Virus record (IMG/VR): IMGVR_UViG_3300034073_003542
Coordinates: 62,001-126,000 of that record
Length of the DNA: 64,000 nt
Reading direction: 5' to 3' (one strand)
Origin: a virus
Part shown: positions 50,149-58,477 of the stretch, in pieces
Layout of the letters: the number at the start of each line of letters is the position of its first letter
How positions within the stretch are numbered: the first letter of the stretch is position 1
Position numbers and translations under genes: made by a program
The notes under the pieces: model-generated
Told to the model about the DNA's origin: nothing
Database searches by the model: none
The model's input: only the letters and a program-made list of their open reading frames with translations

Positions 50149-51221
50149 TTTTCAATAGTCTCCTTAATAATCTTAGCAGTATTTTCCCAAGTAAACTTCT
50201 TACACGTACCTAAACCATGAGCATTATATACGATACGATTCTCATAACAATGTCTCATATATTGTTTTGTTTGCTGGAATTGTTTTTCGCCCAGTTTTGC
50301 CCATTTTCCTGTTCCAAAAAACCATTTTCCGTCATTAGCTACTTCCAATTCATCAATATCAACAAGGAATGAATTGTCTTTAGTACAATATTGAGTATGA
50401 GCGGAATAGTTAGTTGCTATGATCGGTTTATTCAATGCCATACTTTCCAGAATTGAATTATTCCATCCTTCTGCTCTTGATAAAAATACTCCACAATGCC
50501 CTAACGATATATATTGTGCTAAATGATGTTGTGTTGGTAGTCTCTCAAATATTTTGATCTTCTTTTGTAGAGGAGATAGTTTGACTAGATTTTCCCATTG
50601 AGCTGTTTCTTCTGCGTTTAAGAACGGATTTGCGGGAAGTAACCATAATTCTACATTATCTGTTTGACTAAATGTGTTATTGAAGCATTGTATGAGAAAA
50701 TCGTGAGCTTTTCTTGTTTCCCATTTACCAATATGAAAAAACACATATGGTTGTTGTGGGTCTTCGATCTTTATTCTACGCTCGTCTTTAAAAATGTCAA
50801 GGTCAACTGCTAGAGGGGCTACATAAACAGGCTTGACTACTCCATTATCAATTAGGACTTGTTTTGCCCATTCGCTCGACACAAATATTCCGTCGCATGA
50901 ATTTAGGTGTACGCGCTCTTGATCTGTTAATTGATCTACTTCAAAAAAAACATGACTGAAATATGGACCACTTCCTATTCTTTGGGCGAGGTCAAATTGA
51001 TGCCAGATTTTTAAGCAGGGAGCTTTGTAGTCAAAGTTTTGGGCGTTTCCATAAGTCTCTTGAACTATAGCTTTTTCTATGTCGTTATTGAGTTGAATAT
51101 TTTGGGTACTCATAGGAAACAAACTAATATCAACTCCAAGATTATGTAATCCTTTTAGGATGTTGACGCTTGTAATTCCATAGCCAGTTGTGCCTAGTGG
51201 ACACTGTAGATTAAGTTTCAT
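50139..51221 (-). CDS. Glycosyltransferase, GT-B fold (family 4-like)
   Basis: 360 residues. The N terminus begins GTTGYGITSVNILKGL (glycine loop), and the C-terminal half has FFHIGKWETRKAHDFLIQCF and VFLSRAEGWNNSILESMA with the E251-x7-E259 motif of retaining GT4 enzymes, then ATNYSAHTQYC. It transfers a sugar from an activated donor; the acceptor is unknown (phage DNA base, virion or host glycan). It starts 1 base from the HNH-type gene upstream. Confidence 0.82.
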   Translation of the reverse strand: MKLNLQCPLGTTGYGITSVNILKGLHNLGVDISLFPMSTQNIQLNNDIEKAIVQETYGNAQNFDYKAPCLKIWHQFDLAQRIGSGPYFSHVFFEVDQLTDQERVHLNSCDGIFVSSEWAKQVLIDNGVVKPVYVAPLAVDLDIFKDERRIKIEDPQQPYVFFHIGKWETRKAHDFLIQCFNNTFSQTDNVELWLLPANPFLNAEETAQWENLVKLSPLQKKIKIFERLPTQHHLAQYISLGHCGVFLSRAEGWNNSILESMALNKPIIATNYSAHTQYCTKDNSFLVDIDELEVANDGKWFFGTGKWAKLGEKQFQQTKQYMRHCYENRIVYNAHGLGTCKKFTWENTAKIIKETIEKCQ

Positions 51222-51970
51222 TATATTTTATCTTTCCATTCTTTTGATATTTCATGACATGTTCTTATAAAGTATTCTAAATCAAAATCACTTTTCATTC
51301 GTTGTAGGTCTTTGTGTACCCAGCCTATATTATCAATAGTATATCCTTTACTTGAGTCTATTCTATCTAAGGACGCTGTTTTGTTGTGTACTGATATTTC
51401 TCTACCAGTTAAATAACATTTATGGTTTTGTTTTTCTAGCAATAAATCCATATCTTCTATTGTTAGAGAAAATTTTCTATTTTTACTTTTAGCTCCCAAC
51501 TTAACTTGGGCAAAATAAGTTCCTGTTATATTTTTTGTACCTTTATAAGAAACATGATCAATTCCGCGTTTTCTTCTACTACAATTTTTACATACTTTAG
51601 TTTTTCCTAATTCACTAGCTTTTGTCACATATTCATATCCGCATACACAACGAATTAATATTTTTCTTCTATTATTAATAAGCTCTTTAGTATATCCAAT
51701 AACAGTAAAATTATTAATTATATCTCCAGACTTATATTTATGTAAATTATTTTTAGCAAAGCAACTTTTACAAGAATTAATTCTTTTTATATTTCCTGTA
51801 GGAACTATTCTAATTTTTCCACATTCGCATCTAACTTTAACGTGCCAAGCTTTGTTTCTTCTAAAAGGTTTTTTTGATATTACTGTATAAAGACCATATT
51901 TATCTCCATATTTTGTAATAATTCTTTTTGTTTTGTGGTTTTTACTATCTTTTTGTTTCAATTTTTTCAT
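51221..51970 (-). CDS. HNH homing endonuclease with zinc-finger DNA-binding repeats
   Basis: 249 residues. Two CxC or CxxC zinc modules (VRCECGKI with SCKSC; IRCVCGYEY with VCKNC) precede a C-terminal HNH-like core CYLTGREISVHN, ASLDRIDSSKGYTIDNIGW (catalytic D-x-I-D and Asn) typical of free-standing phage homing endonucleases. The gene is inserted between GMP reductase and glycosyltransferase genes with overlapping ends, and its Lys/Asn-rich, very AT-rich coding differs from both neighbours. Confidence 0.8.
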   Translation of the reverse strand: MKKLKQKDSKNHKTKRIITKYGDKYGLYTVISKKPFRRNKAWHVKVRCECGKIRIVPTGNIKRINSCKSCFAKNNLHKYKSGDIINNFTVIGYTKELINNRRKILIRCVCGYEYVTKASELGKTKVCKNCSRRKRGIDHVSYKGTKNITGTYFAQVKLGAKSKNRKFSLTIEDMDLLLEKQNHKCYLTGREISVHNKTASLDRIDSSKGYTIDNIGWVHKDLQRMKSDFDLEYFIRTCHEISKEWKDKI

Positions 51971-53070
51971 ATCAGATATTGTGGATTCTTATTGTCATGA
52001 ATTTTTGTTACTCTTATAAAACTCGCGCATTTATTCATATCTTTAATACATACTGCTCCAATATAAGAGCAACATGATCTTATTCCTCCTAGTAGTTCAT
52101 TAATAATATTTTGTATTGGTCCTTTATATGGAACCGTAATTTTAGTTCCTTCACTAGCTCTATAGTCTTTTTTTGTGTCTTCATATATCGCTTGTGCATA
52201 ATGTGTTGACATCCCATAATATGTAAAGTTAATTTTTTGTGGGATTTTCTTTGGGTCGATACTACAATAATCATAAGTCCATTCACCAACACATTCATCT
52301 ACACCAGAAAAATAGCCGCCAAGACAAATAAAATCAGCCCCAGCACATAACGCTTTCGCTATATCTCCTGAATTTTTATGTCCACCATCAGAACAAACTA
52401 GTCCTATTTTTTTAGGTTCCTTTTGTTGTCCATGAGCTATATATCCATTATTTATAACACAACTTAATTGAGGAAATCCACAACCTGTAACAAATCTTGA
52501 AAGACAAGCCGATCCACCACCAATTCCAACCTTAACAATATCAACCCCGCCATGAATAATAAGTTCTTGTGTAGAAGCCGTGTTAGTTACATTTCCAGCC
52601 ATAATTATTGAATCTTCAAAATGTGATCTAACTTCTTTGCAATACTTAACAAAACTATCCATATGTCCATTAGGAACATCAATACAGATATTGGGCGACT
52701 CTATATCTAGGGCCAGAAGCTGATTGTCTAGCTCTATTAGTTTGCTTAGTTCGCTCTTTTTATATCCTATACTAATCCAAACATAAGGTATATTTTGTGG
52801 TTTCTGTTTAAAGTACTGTACTAATTCTTCTACAGAATGATACTTATGCAAAACAGCAATCATGTTATTGTCAGCCATCTTATCTGCAATAGGGAATGAG
52901 CAAAATCCCATATTGGCACACATAACTGGTGTACCTTTCCATGTTCTAGGAGAATGATAAAACTTAAATTCGCGCAAAATCTCAATATCTGCTCTACTAT
53001 CAACAGTAGATCTTTGCGGTTCAATAAGAACATCGTCAAAATCCAATTGGATTTCATTGTTGATTTTCAT
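51967..53070 (-). CDS. guaC: GMP reductase (IMPDH/GMPR family)
   Basis: Reduces GMP to IMP with NADPH. 367 residues with no CBS domains, as in GMPR. Key blocks: PVMCANMGFCSF, MAGNVTNT, VKVGIGGGSACLSRFVTGCG with the catalytic Cys189, GLVCSDGGHKNSGDIAKAL and the C-terminal YKGPIQNIINELLGGIRSCC. GMPR and IMPDH share these, but the TGCGFPQLS segment and lack of CBS domains favour GMPR. It would rebalance purine pools or supply precursors for modified bases. Confidence 0.85.
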   Translation of the reverse strand: MKINNEIQLDFDDVLIEPQRSTVDSRADIEILREFKFYHSPRTWKGTPVMCANMGFCSFPIADKMADNNMIAVLHKYHSVEELVQYFKQKPQNIPYVWISIGYKKSELSKLIELDNQLLALDIESPNICIDVPNGHMDSFVKYCKEVRSHFEDSIIMAGNVTNTASTQELIIHGGVDIVKVGIGGGSACLSRFVTGCGFPQLSCVINNGYIAHGQQKEPKKIGLVCSDGGHKNSGDIAKALCAGADFICLGGYFSGVDECVGEWTYDYCSIDPKKIPQKINFTYYGMSTHYAQAIYEDTKKDYRASEGTKITVPYKGPIQNIINELLGGIRSCCSYIGAVCIKDMNKCASFIRVTKIHDNKNPQYLI

Positions 53071-53116
53071 CGAAACAAATTCTCCTCAAGACAAATTTAG
53101 CGTGTCACTATGTATG

Positions 53117-53803
53117 TTATTTAACTAGCTGTCTAATGTTTTCCAAGCCCTTCTTTATATTAAGACGAACGGCTTCGCGTGACACCCCGAATTCTTTTCC
53201 TATATCATTCAGGCTCAAATCGTCAATATAGTATCTCTTGATTTGTTCTTTCTGTTTTTCGTTAACTACTCCTGATTCTAACAGAGCATTAAGGTCTTGT
53301 TTTATGAGATTTATTTGTTCATTGCTTGATGACTCAAATGATGGATCAGTTTGTTTTGGATCAGCAAAAATTTCATGTAGAGAATATTCTTGGTCGTTAC
53401 TTGGTTTAGTAATTCTATCTAAACTAATCATTTGATAAGGGCCGTTTTCTTTTTTGTATTTGCCACTAACATAAGACTTGATTGCCCATATCGCACACTG
53501 ATTCCTATATGAATATGCTGTTTTTGATTTTTGTGTCTTTCCTTTTCTTGTTGGATCAAATCTACTATCGCCCAACATAATTGCTGTAGCAACGTCACTA
53601 ATAGCGTCCTCGCTTTGTAACATTTCGTTTTTGAGTCCTGTATAAAACTTTGGAGCAAATTTACTAATCATTTTTTTGGCTAGTGTTAAGTAATCGCCCA
53701 AAGATGCGCATTGTGTCATTGTTTGCATATTTTTCCTTTTCTTTTTCTTGTTAGTTGTCCTAGTACTAGTTTTTTTAGTACTGTTTTGATTTTTCCTGTT
53801 CAT
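53117..53803 (-). CDS. Phage RNA polymerase sigma factor
   Basis: 228 residues. A Lys-rich N terminus precedes a region-2-like block (CASLGDYLTLAKKMISKFAP through RNQCAIWAIKSYVSGKY) and a region-4 HTH at the C terminus (EKQKEQIKRYYIDDLSLNDI, GKEFGVSREAVRLNIKKGLE). It likely redirects host RNA polymerase to phage promoters, and is the obvious partner for the TRGTGTATNNTAA boxes. Its own gene has a host-type sigma-70 promoter upstream, as expected for a middle or early regulator. Confidence 0.85.
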   Translation of the reverse strand: MNRKNQNSTKKTSTRTTNKKKKRKNMQTMTQCASLGDYLTLAKKMISKFAPKFYTGLKNEMLQSEDAISDVATAIMLGDSRFDPTRKGKTQKSKTAYSYRNQCAIWAIKSYVSGKYKKENGPYQMISLDRITKPSNDQEYSLHEIFADPKQTDPSFESSSNEQINLIKQDLNALLESGVVNEKQKEQIKRYYIDDLSLNDIGKEFGVSREAVRLNIKKGLENIRQLVK

Positions 53804-53819
53804 TACGCTTCAAGTTCCT

Positions 53820-53847
53820 ATTGTACCATGAGCTTCCTGTGTGTCAA
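53820..53847 (-). promoter_or_regulatory. Sigma-70 promoter for the phage sigma-factor gene
   Basis: Perfect TTGACA (53842-53847) and TACAAT (53820-53825) with a 16-base spacer, 17 bases upstream of the ATG. Confidence 0.7.
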
Positions 53848-53870
53848 GCGAGTCGCTGGTGACGCTAATG

Positions 53871-54737
53871 TTAGTAGTTTTCATAATAATTTTTCCAAGA
53901 TTTGAATGAAGAATATTTAATATTATTATGTTTACAAAATTCTCTTTTAGATAAACCAGAATCTTTCCATTCTCCATATTTTTGTTTTTTGTATTCTAGA
54001 TCTTTAACTCGCACAGATTTCTGAATAGGCTTCTTATCTCTAATATAACTACATTTCCACAATGAAATTGTTCTACTGTCAACACCTATTAATTTTGCGT
54101 AATCTGTTTGAGTTAAACCTAGTTCTTTCATTTTTTTTATATGTTTAATTTTATTGTTTGCTGTCAAGTTTCTTAGGTCTGGACGATATTTCCTAATCCA
54201 CCAATTAAATAAATTATTTTTAATATCATATTTTTTACAAATATTCTTTTTTTCTATAGGAAATGAATTTTCCCACTCATTCAAAATCTTATGAATTTGC
54301 TTCAAAGAAAATGTTAGTCTTTCGTCTCTTTGGATATTCCAGTATTTTTGGTTCCTATTTAAACAGGAATTAGACATATTTTTTCTATGATGTGTAGTAA
54401 ATTTTTTGCCAATATTGGAAAATTTAATATCTTCAGATTCCGTTAATATATTAGTTAATATTCCTGTCTTGTCTTCAATTTTACCAAACCATCTTATAAG
54501 AAAACTTTCTTTTCTCAGGGCTTCTTCGTATGAATCGCACTCATATAAAACTTTAATGAGCGCACCGTACTTATTTATATATGCTTTTTTTATAGGATTG
54601 TTTGCTCTGTTTTTATGGCTATTTATTCTTCTTTTTATGTCTTTAGTTATCCCTATATAAAATAGGCCATCGTCTACTTTATTGGTGATATATTTAAAAT
54701 TTTTTTCCTTATATAGTCCATAAACATAAATTTTCAT
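53871..54737 (-). CDS. GIY-YIG homing endonuclease
   Basis: 288 residues from the ATG at 54737 (a GTG at 54755 opens the frame; the ribosome-binding site is weak). DGLFYIGITKDIKRRINSHK carries the catalytic Tyr-Ile-Gly and Arg of GIY-YIG nucleases, followed by YINKYGALIKVLYECDSYEE and the conserved Glu. The C-terminal half contains two HTH-like units (LGLTQTDYAKLIGVDSRTIS and GLSKREFCKHNNIKYSSF) that would read the target. Very AT-rich and Lys/Asn-rich, unlike neighbouring genes. It lies next to the sigma-factor gene. Confidence 0.85.
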   Translation of the reverse strand: MKIYVYGLYKEKNFKYITNKVDDGLFYIGITKDIKRRINSHKNRANNPIKKAYINKYGALIKVLYECDSYEEALRKESFLIRWFGKIEDKTGILTNILTESEDIKFSNIGKKFTTHHRKNMSNSCLNRNQKYWNIQRDERLTFSLKQIHKILNEWENSFPIEKKNICKKYDIKNNLFNWWIRKYRPDLRNLTANNKIKHIKKMKELGLTQTDYAKLIGVDSRTISLWKCSYIRDKKPIQKSVRVKDLEYKKQKYGEWKDSGLSKREFCKHNNIKYSSFKSWKNYYENY

Positions 54738-54769
54738 ACGTTTGCTAATTCTCACTTAATACATTGACT

Positions 54770-55807
54770 TTACCAGCTCCACTTGCACGACCACCACCTA
54801 GCTTTCCATTTTGGACCAGGATTATCACAATTGTGCCTAGCCCTAAAACTTTTTCTTCGTTCTGGATCGTTTTTCTTGATTCGCATGTTCGGATCGCCAA
54901 ATCTTAAAATAATCACTTTACCTTTTTCGTTTTTTACATATACTGCAAATTTTTTCGGACCATCTGGTGTACGAAAAGGTTTATTAAGCTTTACTTTACG
55001 CCCCTGATATTCTTCTGCTCTGCCCATGTATAATAACTGTTGACCATCTTTCTTATGTAAACCAGTTCTATCGAAGAAGAATATTTCATTTGTTGTTGGA
55101 TCTCTATATTTAAATAGGGCTGATTCCATTTCTTGTTTGTTTTCTTCTTCATTTTCGTCTTCATGCTCGTATTCGTCTTCATATTTTCCAGGCTCATAAT
55201 ATTTAACAAAATCATAAACATTTTGTATATATATTTCTGCCTTAGAAATCATATCTTTTGTCCAATCTTGAAACTCTACTTCCGTATTCATGACTTTTAG
55301 AAGCTCTGTAACTTCCATTAATTGGTCATGCATTTTTTGAATTTGCTCCAAAGCCATCTCGTCACCGCTACTAGATTGCGCTTTTTTCCAAGATTCTGGG
55401 TCTGGTCTGTCTTTGTCTCCTGGTTTTGCGGGTCTATACTTTTTACCCTCCCTTTGGCGCTTTCTTCTAATATTTTCCCAAAGACCTGGTCGTTCTTTTG
55501 CGCAATCCCATTCTTCTACTGTTTCACCAAAATCTTCATATTCATCCTCTAATGGAACATAGAAATTTATTGGCGATAGCTCTTCTGTGACCCCGTCTTC
55601 TTCGCATTCACAGTCGCTATAAGTAATTTGTTCTTGAAGGGCTTCCAAAATTTCGCTGACTACAGAACCTTTTGTGTTAGCTTGTCTATTACAAATAGCG
55701 TATCTTTGTCCTTTGTCTGGATATTCTTTATTCATAACGGGATCACTCATACATCTAGACATAAATTTGTCAATTTTTTCATCTTTTTCTCTTTTAGGTA
55801 TTGGCAT
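54770..55807 (-). CDS. Conserved phage protein with MPIPKREKDE start, probable virion morphogenesis
   Basis: 345 residues from the ATG at 55807, chosen because AAAGGAGA precedes it; the open frame reaches back to a TTG within the promoter box. The N terminus (MPIPKREKDEKIDKFMSRCM then EYPDKGQRYAICNRQ) and the C terminus (ILRFGDPNMRIKKNDPERRK, SFRARHNC, PGPKWKARWWSCK) are modules I recognise as recurring in large phages, where they accompany head or structural genes. The middle is acidic and coiled. A phage promoter box lies 17 bases upstream. Exact function unknown. Confidence 0.65.
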   Translation of the reverse strand: MPIPKREKDEKIDKFMSRCMSDPVMNKEYPDKGQRYAICNRQANTKGSVVSEILEALQEQITYSDCECEEDGVTEELSPINFYVPLEDEYEDFGETVEEWDCAKERPGLWENIRRKRQREGKKYRPAKPGDKDRPDPESWKKAQSSSGDEMALEQIQKMHDQLMEVTELLKVMNTEVEFQDWTKDMISKAEIYIQNVYDFVKYYEPGKYEDEYEHEDENEEENKQEMESALFKYRDPTTNEIFFFDRTGLHKKDGQQLLYMGRAEEYQGRKVKLNKPFRTPDGPKKFAVYVKNEKGKVIILRFGDPNMRIKKNDPERRKSFRARHNCDNPGPKWKARWWSCKWSW

Positions 55808-55823
55808 ATATTTTCTCCTTTGA

Positions 55824-55836
55824 TTAGGATACACCA
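55824..55836 (-). promoter_or_regulatory. Phage promoter box TGGTGTATCCTAA (gene at 55807)
   Basis: Copy of the recurring box, identical to the one at 36407-36419, only 17 bases before the ATG. Confidence 0.6.
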
Positions 55837-55837
55837 A

Positions 55838-56377
55838 TTAAGCAATAGACATATCTAAAAATCTCCAGCGATCAAAATCGTCAATAATAACAGATTCATT
55901 GATATGATATAAATAACTCTTAAGATCATCCCATGAAGAAAAAATCATTTCATGAGGTATTGTTCCAAATAACCAGTCCGGAGCATTTTCTTTACCTTGC
56001 TCCATATGTACCAATATAGCTTTTCTTAAATTGTTTGCAGAAAAACATTCCTCCCATGTACCTACTGCGTAATGATCTAGATCAATATTAACTATTAAAA
56101 AATCACTAAGATCAACAAGACGAAGATCAACCTTTCTAATAGTTTTCATAATTTTGGAGAGTTCATCGTATTTACCTTCTTTTTTTAGTTGTTGTTTAAG
56201 AATGTGTGTCTCATCATCCTCTTTACCTATATTCATGGGTTTTTTAAGAGGATTGAACACCACCACACCTAAACTCTGCAAAAATGGAGTAATATCTTCT
56301 CTCCAGCCTCTACCTCTATCCTTTACTCTATCCATTGCTCCTGCAAGATAAACTCTCTGATTAGATAACCTATTCAA
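55838..56377 (-). CDS. Nucleoside 2-deoxyribosyltransferase-like protein (DUF4406-type)
   Basis: 179 residues. QRVYLAGAMDRVKDRGRGWR, then TIRKVDLRLVDLSDFLIVNI with DHYAVGTWEE is the pattern of nucleoside 2-deoxyribosyltransferases and related SLOG-fold proteins: Y-L-A-G-A-M, an Asp pair, and a G-T-x-x-E motif with the probable nucleophile Glu. It may exchange bases on deoxynucleosides or bind nucleotide-derived ligands. It touches the GT2 gene upstream. Confidence 0.7.
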   Translation of the reverse strand: MNRLSNQRVYLAGAMDRVKDRGRGWREDITPFLQSLGVVVFNPLKKPMNIGKEDDETHILKQQLKKEGKYDELSKIMKTIRKVDLRLVDLSDFLIVNIDLDHYAVGTWEECFSANNLRKAILVHMEQGKENAPDWLFGTIPHEMIFSSWDDLKSYLYHINESVIIDDFDRWRFLDMSIA

Positions 56378-57136
56378 TCAAATCTCCTTAATAAAACCCT
56401 TGATTGTATTCTCTCTAAAAATATCTAGATAAGGTTGCTTGCTACGATGTACTTCTTCCAAACATCTTGCCAAATGTTCTGGATTTGTGCTTCTACCTTG
56501 GGGGTTTTCATAATACAATCCCACTGGATGATTTAGTAATTCCAATTTTGCTCCACCAAATGCACACCGAAGCCAAAATTCTCCGTCTGCGGCAGAAAAA
56601 TAGCTTTCGTCAAAATATCCAAAACGGTCATGCAAACTCTTTCTCCAAAGAGGCATACAATGAGGACTATTGTGATTTAATAAATTTTCAAGAGAAAAGC
56701 TAGAAATAGGATAAACTAAATTATAGCTATTGTCCTCATATTTTTCGTTGGCTGTTCTTGAAACATAAGTGATACCATAAGCTACATCAATATGGGGTTT
56801 TCTTACTAGAAGTTTATATAGTAATTCTATTCCATGACACGGTTTACGGTCATCAACATTCCAGTTGCCTATAATGTCAGCCTGACATTGTTTAATTGCA
56901 ATATTCCATGCTGGATAAAGTCCTGGATCTTCATCTAATCGAATATATTTAACGTTTTCATACATCCTACTCCTTGGCTCGATATACTTTCTTTCATTTT
57001 CTGGAGAATTACAGTCCAAGATAACAAATTCTGTATCTTCAAACATAGTTTGCTTGAAGACATCTTCCAGATATCCCTCTATAAATTTTTCACCCTTATA
57101 GACAGAACAGAAGATAGATACTTTGTATTTTTTCAT
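56378..57136 (-). CDS. Glycosyltransferase family 2
   Basis: 252 residues. KVSIFCSVYKGEKFIEGYLE, FVILDCNSPENERKYIE and NWNVDDRKPCHGIELL give the GT-A fold with the D-x-D-like metal motif VDD. It transfers a sugar from a nucleotide donor; the target is unknown. It lies between the actin-like and deoxyribosyltransferase-like genes with 1-base or no gaps, so it is part of the 53.9-58.5 kb operon. Confidence 0.82.
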   Translation of the reverse strand: MKKYKVSIFCSVYKGEKFIEGYLEDVFKQTMFEDTEFVILDCNSPENERKYIEPRSRMYENVKYIRLDEDPGLYPAWNIAIKQCQADIIGNWNVDDRKPCHGIELLYKLLVRKPHIDVAYGITYVSRTANEKYEDNSYNLVYPISSFSLENLLNHNSPHCMPLWRKSLHDRFGYFDESYFSAADGEFWLRCAFGGAKLELLNHPVGLYYENPQGRSTNPEHLARCLEEVHRSKQPYLDIFRENTIKGFIKEI

Positions 57137-58146
57137 TATGAAAGAACCTTAGAGGCAATTAAACATCCTTTAGAAACGCTGTGTAGAGGATCTACGGCAT
57201 GAACAACTTCACTAATTTTGACAGGAAAATCTAATTCGCCCAATTTCTTTTTGAATGTATCTACATATCCGTCAGCTTTTGATGTTCCGCCCGCGATAAC
57301 TATTTTAAGTGGATCTTTGAACTTTGGCAAAGCTTTATGTCCACCTAGAGCAAAAGCTAATTGTTTAACTGTATAATCAATTAATCTTTCATAATATGTA
57401 GCAACAGCCTCTAAGATCGGATTAGGATTAGTTTCGCCCACTTTAAATCCACCGCCCTCTTTTTCGGCTTGTACAACGCTGTCTGGTTCACCAGTTGCAA
57501 CGGCACTCATACGATCAATCCAGTCGCCCGATTTTGTTGTACTAAATACAACCGTTGGTTCACCATTCAACATCACACAAACATTTGTCATTCCAGAACC
57601 ACAACTAATAGCAATACCAGTATAATCGTCATTCTCAAGTTCAGCGTAACACAGAGCTTCTGCTTCGTTGATAGCTCTGGCATCATACCCACATTCAGTT
57701 AAGATAGATTTTACAACATCTTCATGATAACCAACGTCAAAATCTTCTGTTTCTTGGTCTACTGGTTGAGCAGGAACGCAGAACACTAATTTGTCGCCTG
57801 GGTTAGCTGCTTGCCCAACAACTTCTTTGAGAATAAACGCTAGAACTCTTTTTGCATCCTTTTCTTTGGCCGACACTACTCCTCTATACATGGGGCGTTT
57901 TGCTGTGTCGTTTCGCTCAATAGCTTTTTCAATTGCGTCTTTACCAAGTATGATAAATGAGCCATCAACGTCCTTGATAAAGGTTTTTCCTGCTAAACCC
58001 TTCTCGATCATTTTTGTGGCTACAGGAGTAGTAGGCTTAATAACATAAAAAGCATCACGAAATTCTTTATATTCGACATTGCCAGCATCATTGTCTTTTG
58101 ACAAAACAATAAAACTCGTACCCACATCTAAACCAACATTTGCCAT
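57136..58146 (-). CDS. Actin/ParM-like ATPase
   Basis: 336 residues from the ATG at 58146 with GGAG about 7 bases upstream; an open frame extends 33 codons further but without such a site. Actin-fold motifs are VGLDVGTSFIVLSKD (phosphate 1), GIAISCGSGMTNVCVMLNGE (phosphate 2) and KIVIAGGTSKADGYVDTFKK (adenosine), plus an EAEALCYA connector. Size and motifs fit ParM, Alp or MreB relatives that polymerise with ATP. It may move or position phage DNA or replication sites. A short membrane-protein gene lies just upstream. Confidence 0.8.
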   Translation of the reverse strand: MANVGLDVGTSFIVLSKDNDAGNVEYKEFRDAFYVIKPTTPVATKMIEKGLAGKTFIKDVDGSFIILGKDAIEKAIERNDTAKRPMYRGVVSAKEKDAKRVLAFILKEVVGQAANPGDKLVFCVPAQPVDQETEDFDVGYHEDVVKSILTECGYDARAINEAEALCYAELENDDYTGIAISCGSGMTNVCVMLNGEPTVVFSTTKSGDWIDRMSAVATGEPDSVVQAEKEGGGFKVGETNPNPILEAVATYYERLIDYTVKQLAFALGGHKALPKFKDPLKIVIAGGTSKADGYVDTFKKKLGELDFPVKISEVVHAVDPLHSVSKGCLIASKVLS

Positions 58147-58165
58147 AATTTTACTCCTATTATTA

Positions 58166-58477
58166 CTATTTTTTGAGACCTTTGAGTTTGTCAACTGCCG
58201 ACGATATATTTTCGTCAGATTTTTTGGTTTCGCCCAGCGACCCATATTTTTTTTCCATGCCGTCAGTTGTGATTTTGGTCACTATTTTCTGATCTTCTAT
58301 AGATATAGTATTGGGGCGAGCTTGATTGTCAACATCCTTTTGCTTCTTAAAGAAAGATTGTGAAGGGGTTCCGAAATTTTGCTGACTATTCAATTTTCCT
58401 ATTAAATATCCCAACAATCCAATAATAATATTGGAAGATAGTACGGATGCGATAATGAGTGAATCGGTATGAGACAT
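58166..58477 (-). CDS. Short membrane-anchored protein upstream of actin-like gene
   Basis: 103 residues. One N-terminal transmembrane helix (LIIASVLSSNIIIGLLGYLI, about 6-25) is followed by a polar tail with KKYGSLGETKKSDENISS and a Lys-rich end. It is separated from the actin-like gene by 19 bases and touches rmlC. A membrane anchor for the filament protein is a reasonable hypothesis. Confidence 0.55.
   Translation of the reverse strand: MSHTDSLIIASVLSSNIIIGLLGYLIGKLNSQQNFGTPSQSFFKKQKDVDNQARPNTISIEDQKIVTKITTDGMEKKYGSLGETKKSDENISSAVDKLKGLKK

Noticed and set aside
54121-54160. TTGACA and TATAAA in the GIY-YIG gene
   Set aside because: The spacer is about 20 bases and the site is in the middle of a coding sequence.
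776-58363. Many plus-strand open frames of 60-140 codons
   Set aside because: They lie opposite real minus-strand genes, lack ribosome-binding sites and give low-complexity or Cys/Ser-rich products; they are shadows of the coding strand.
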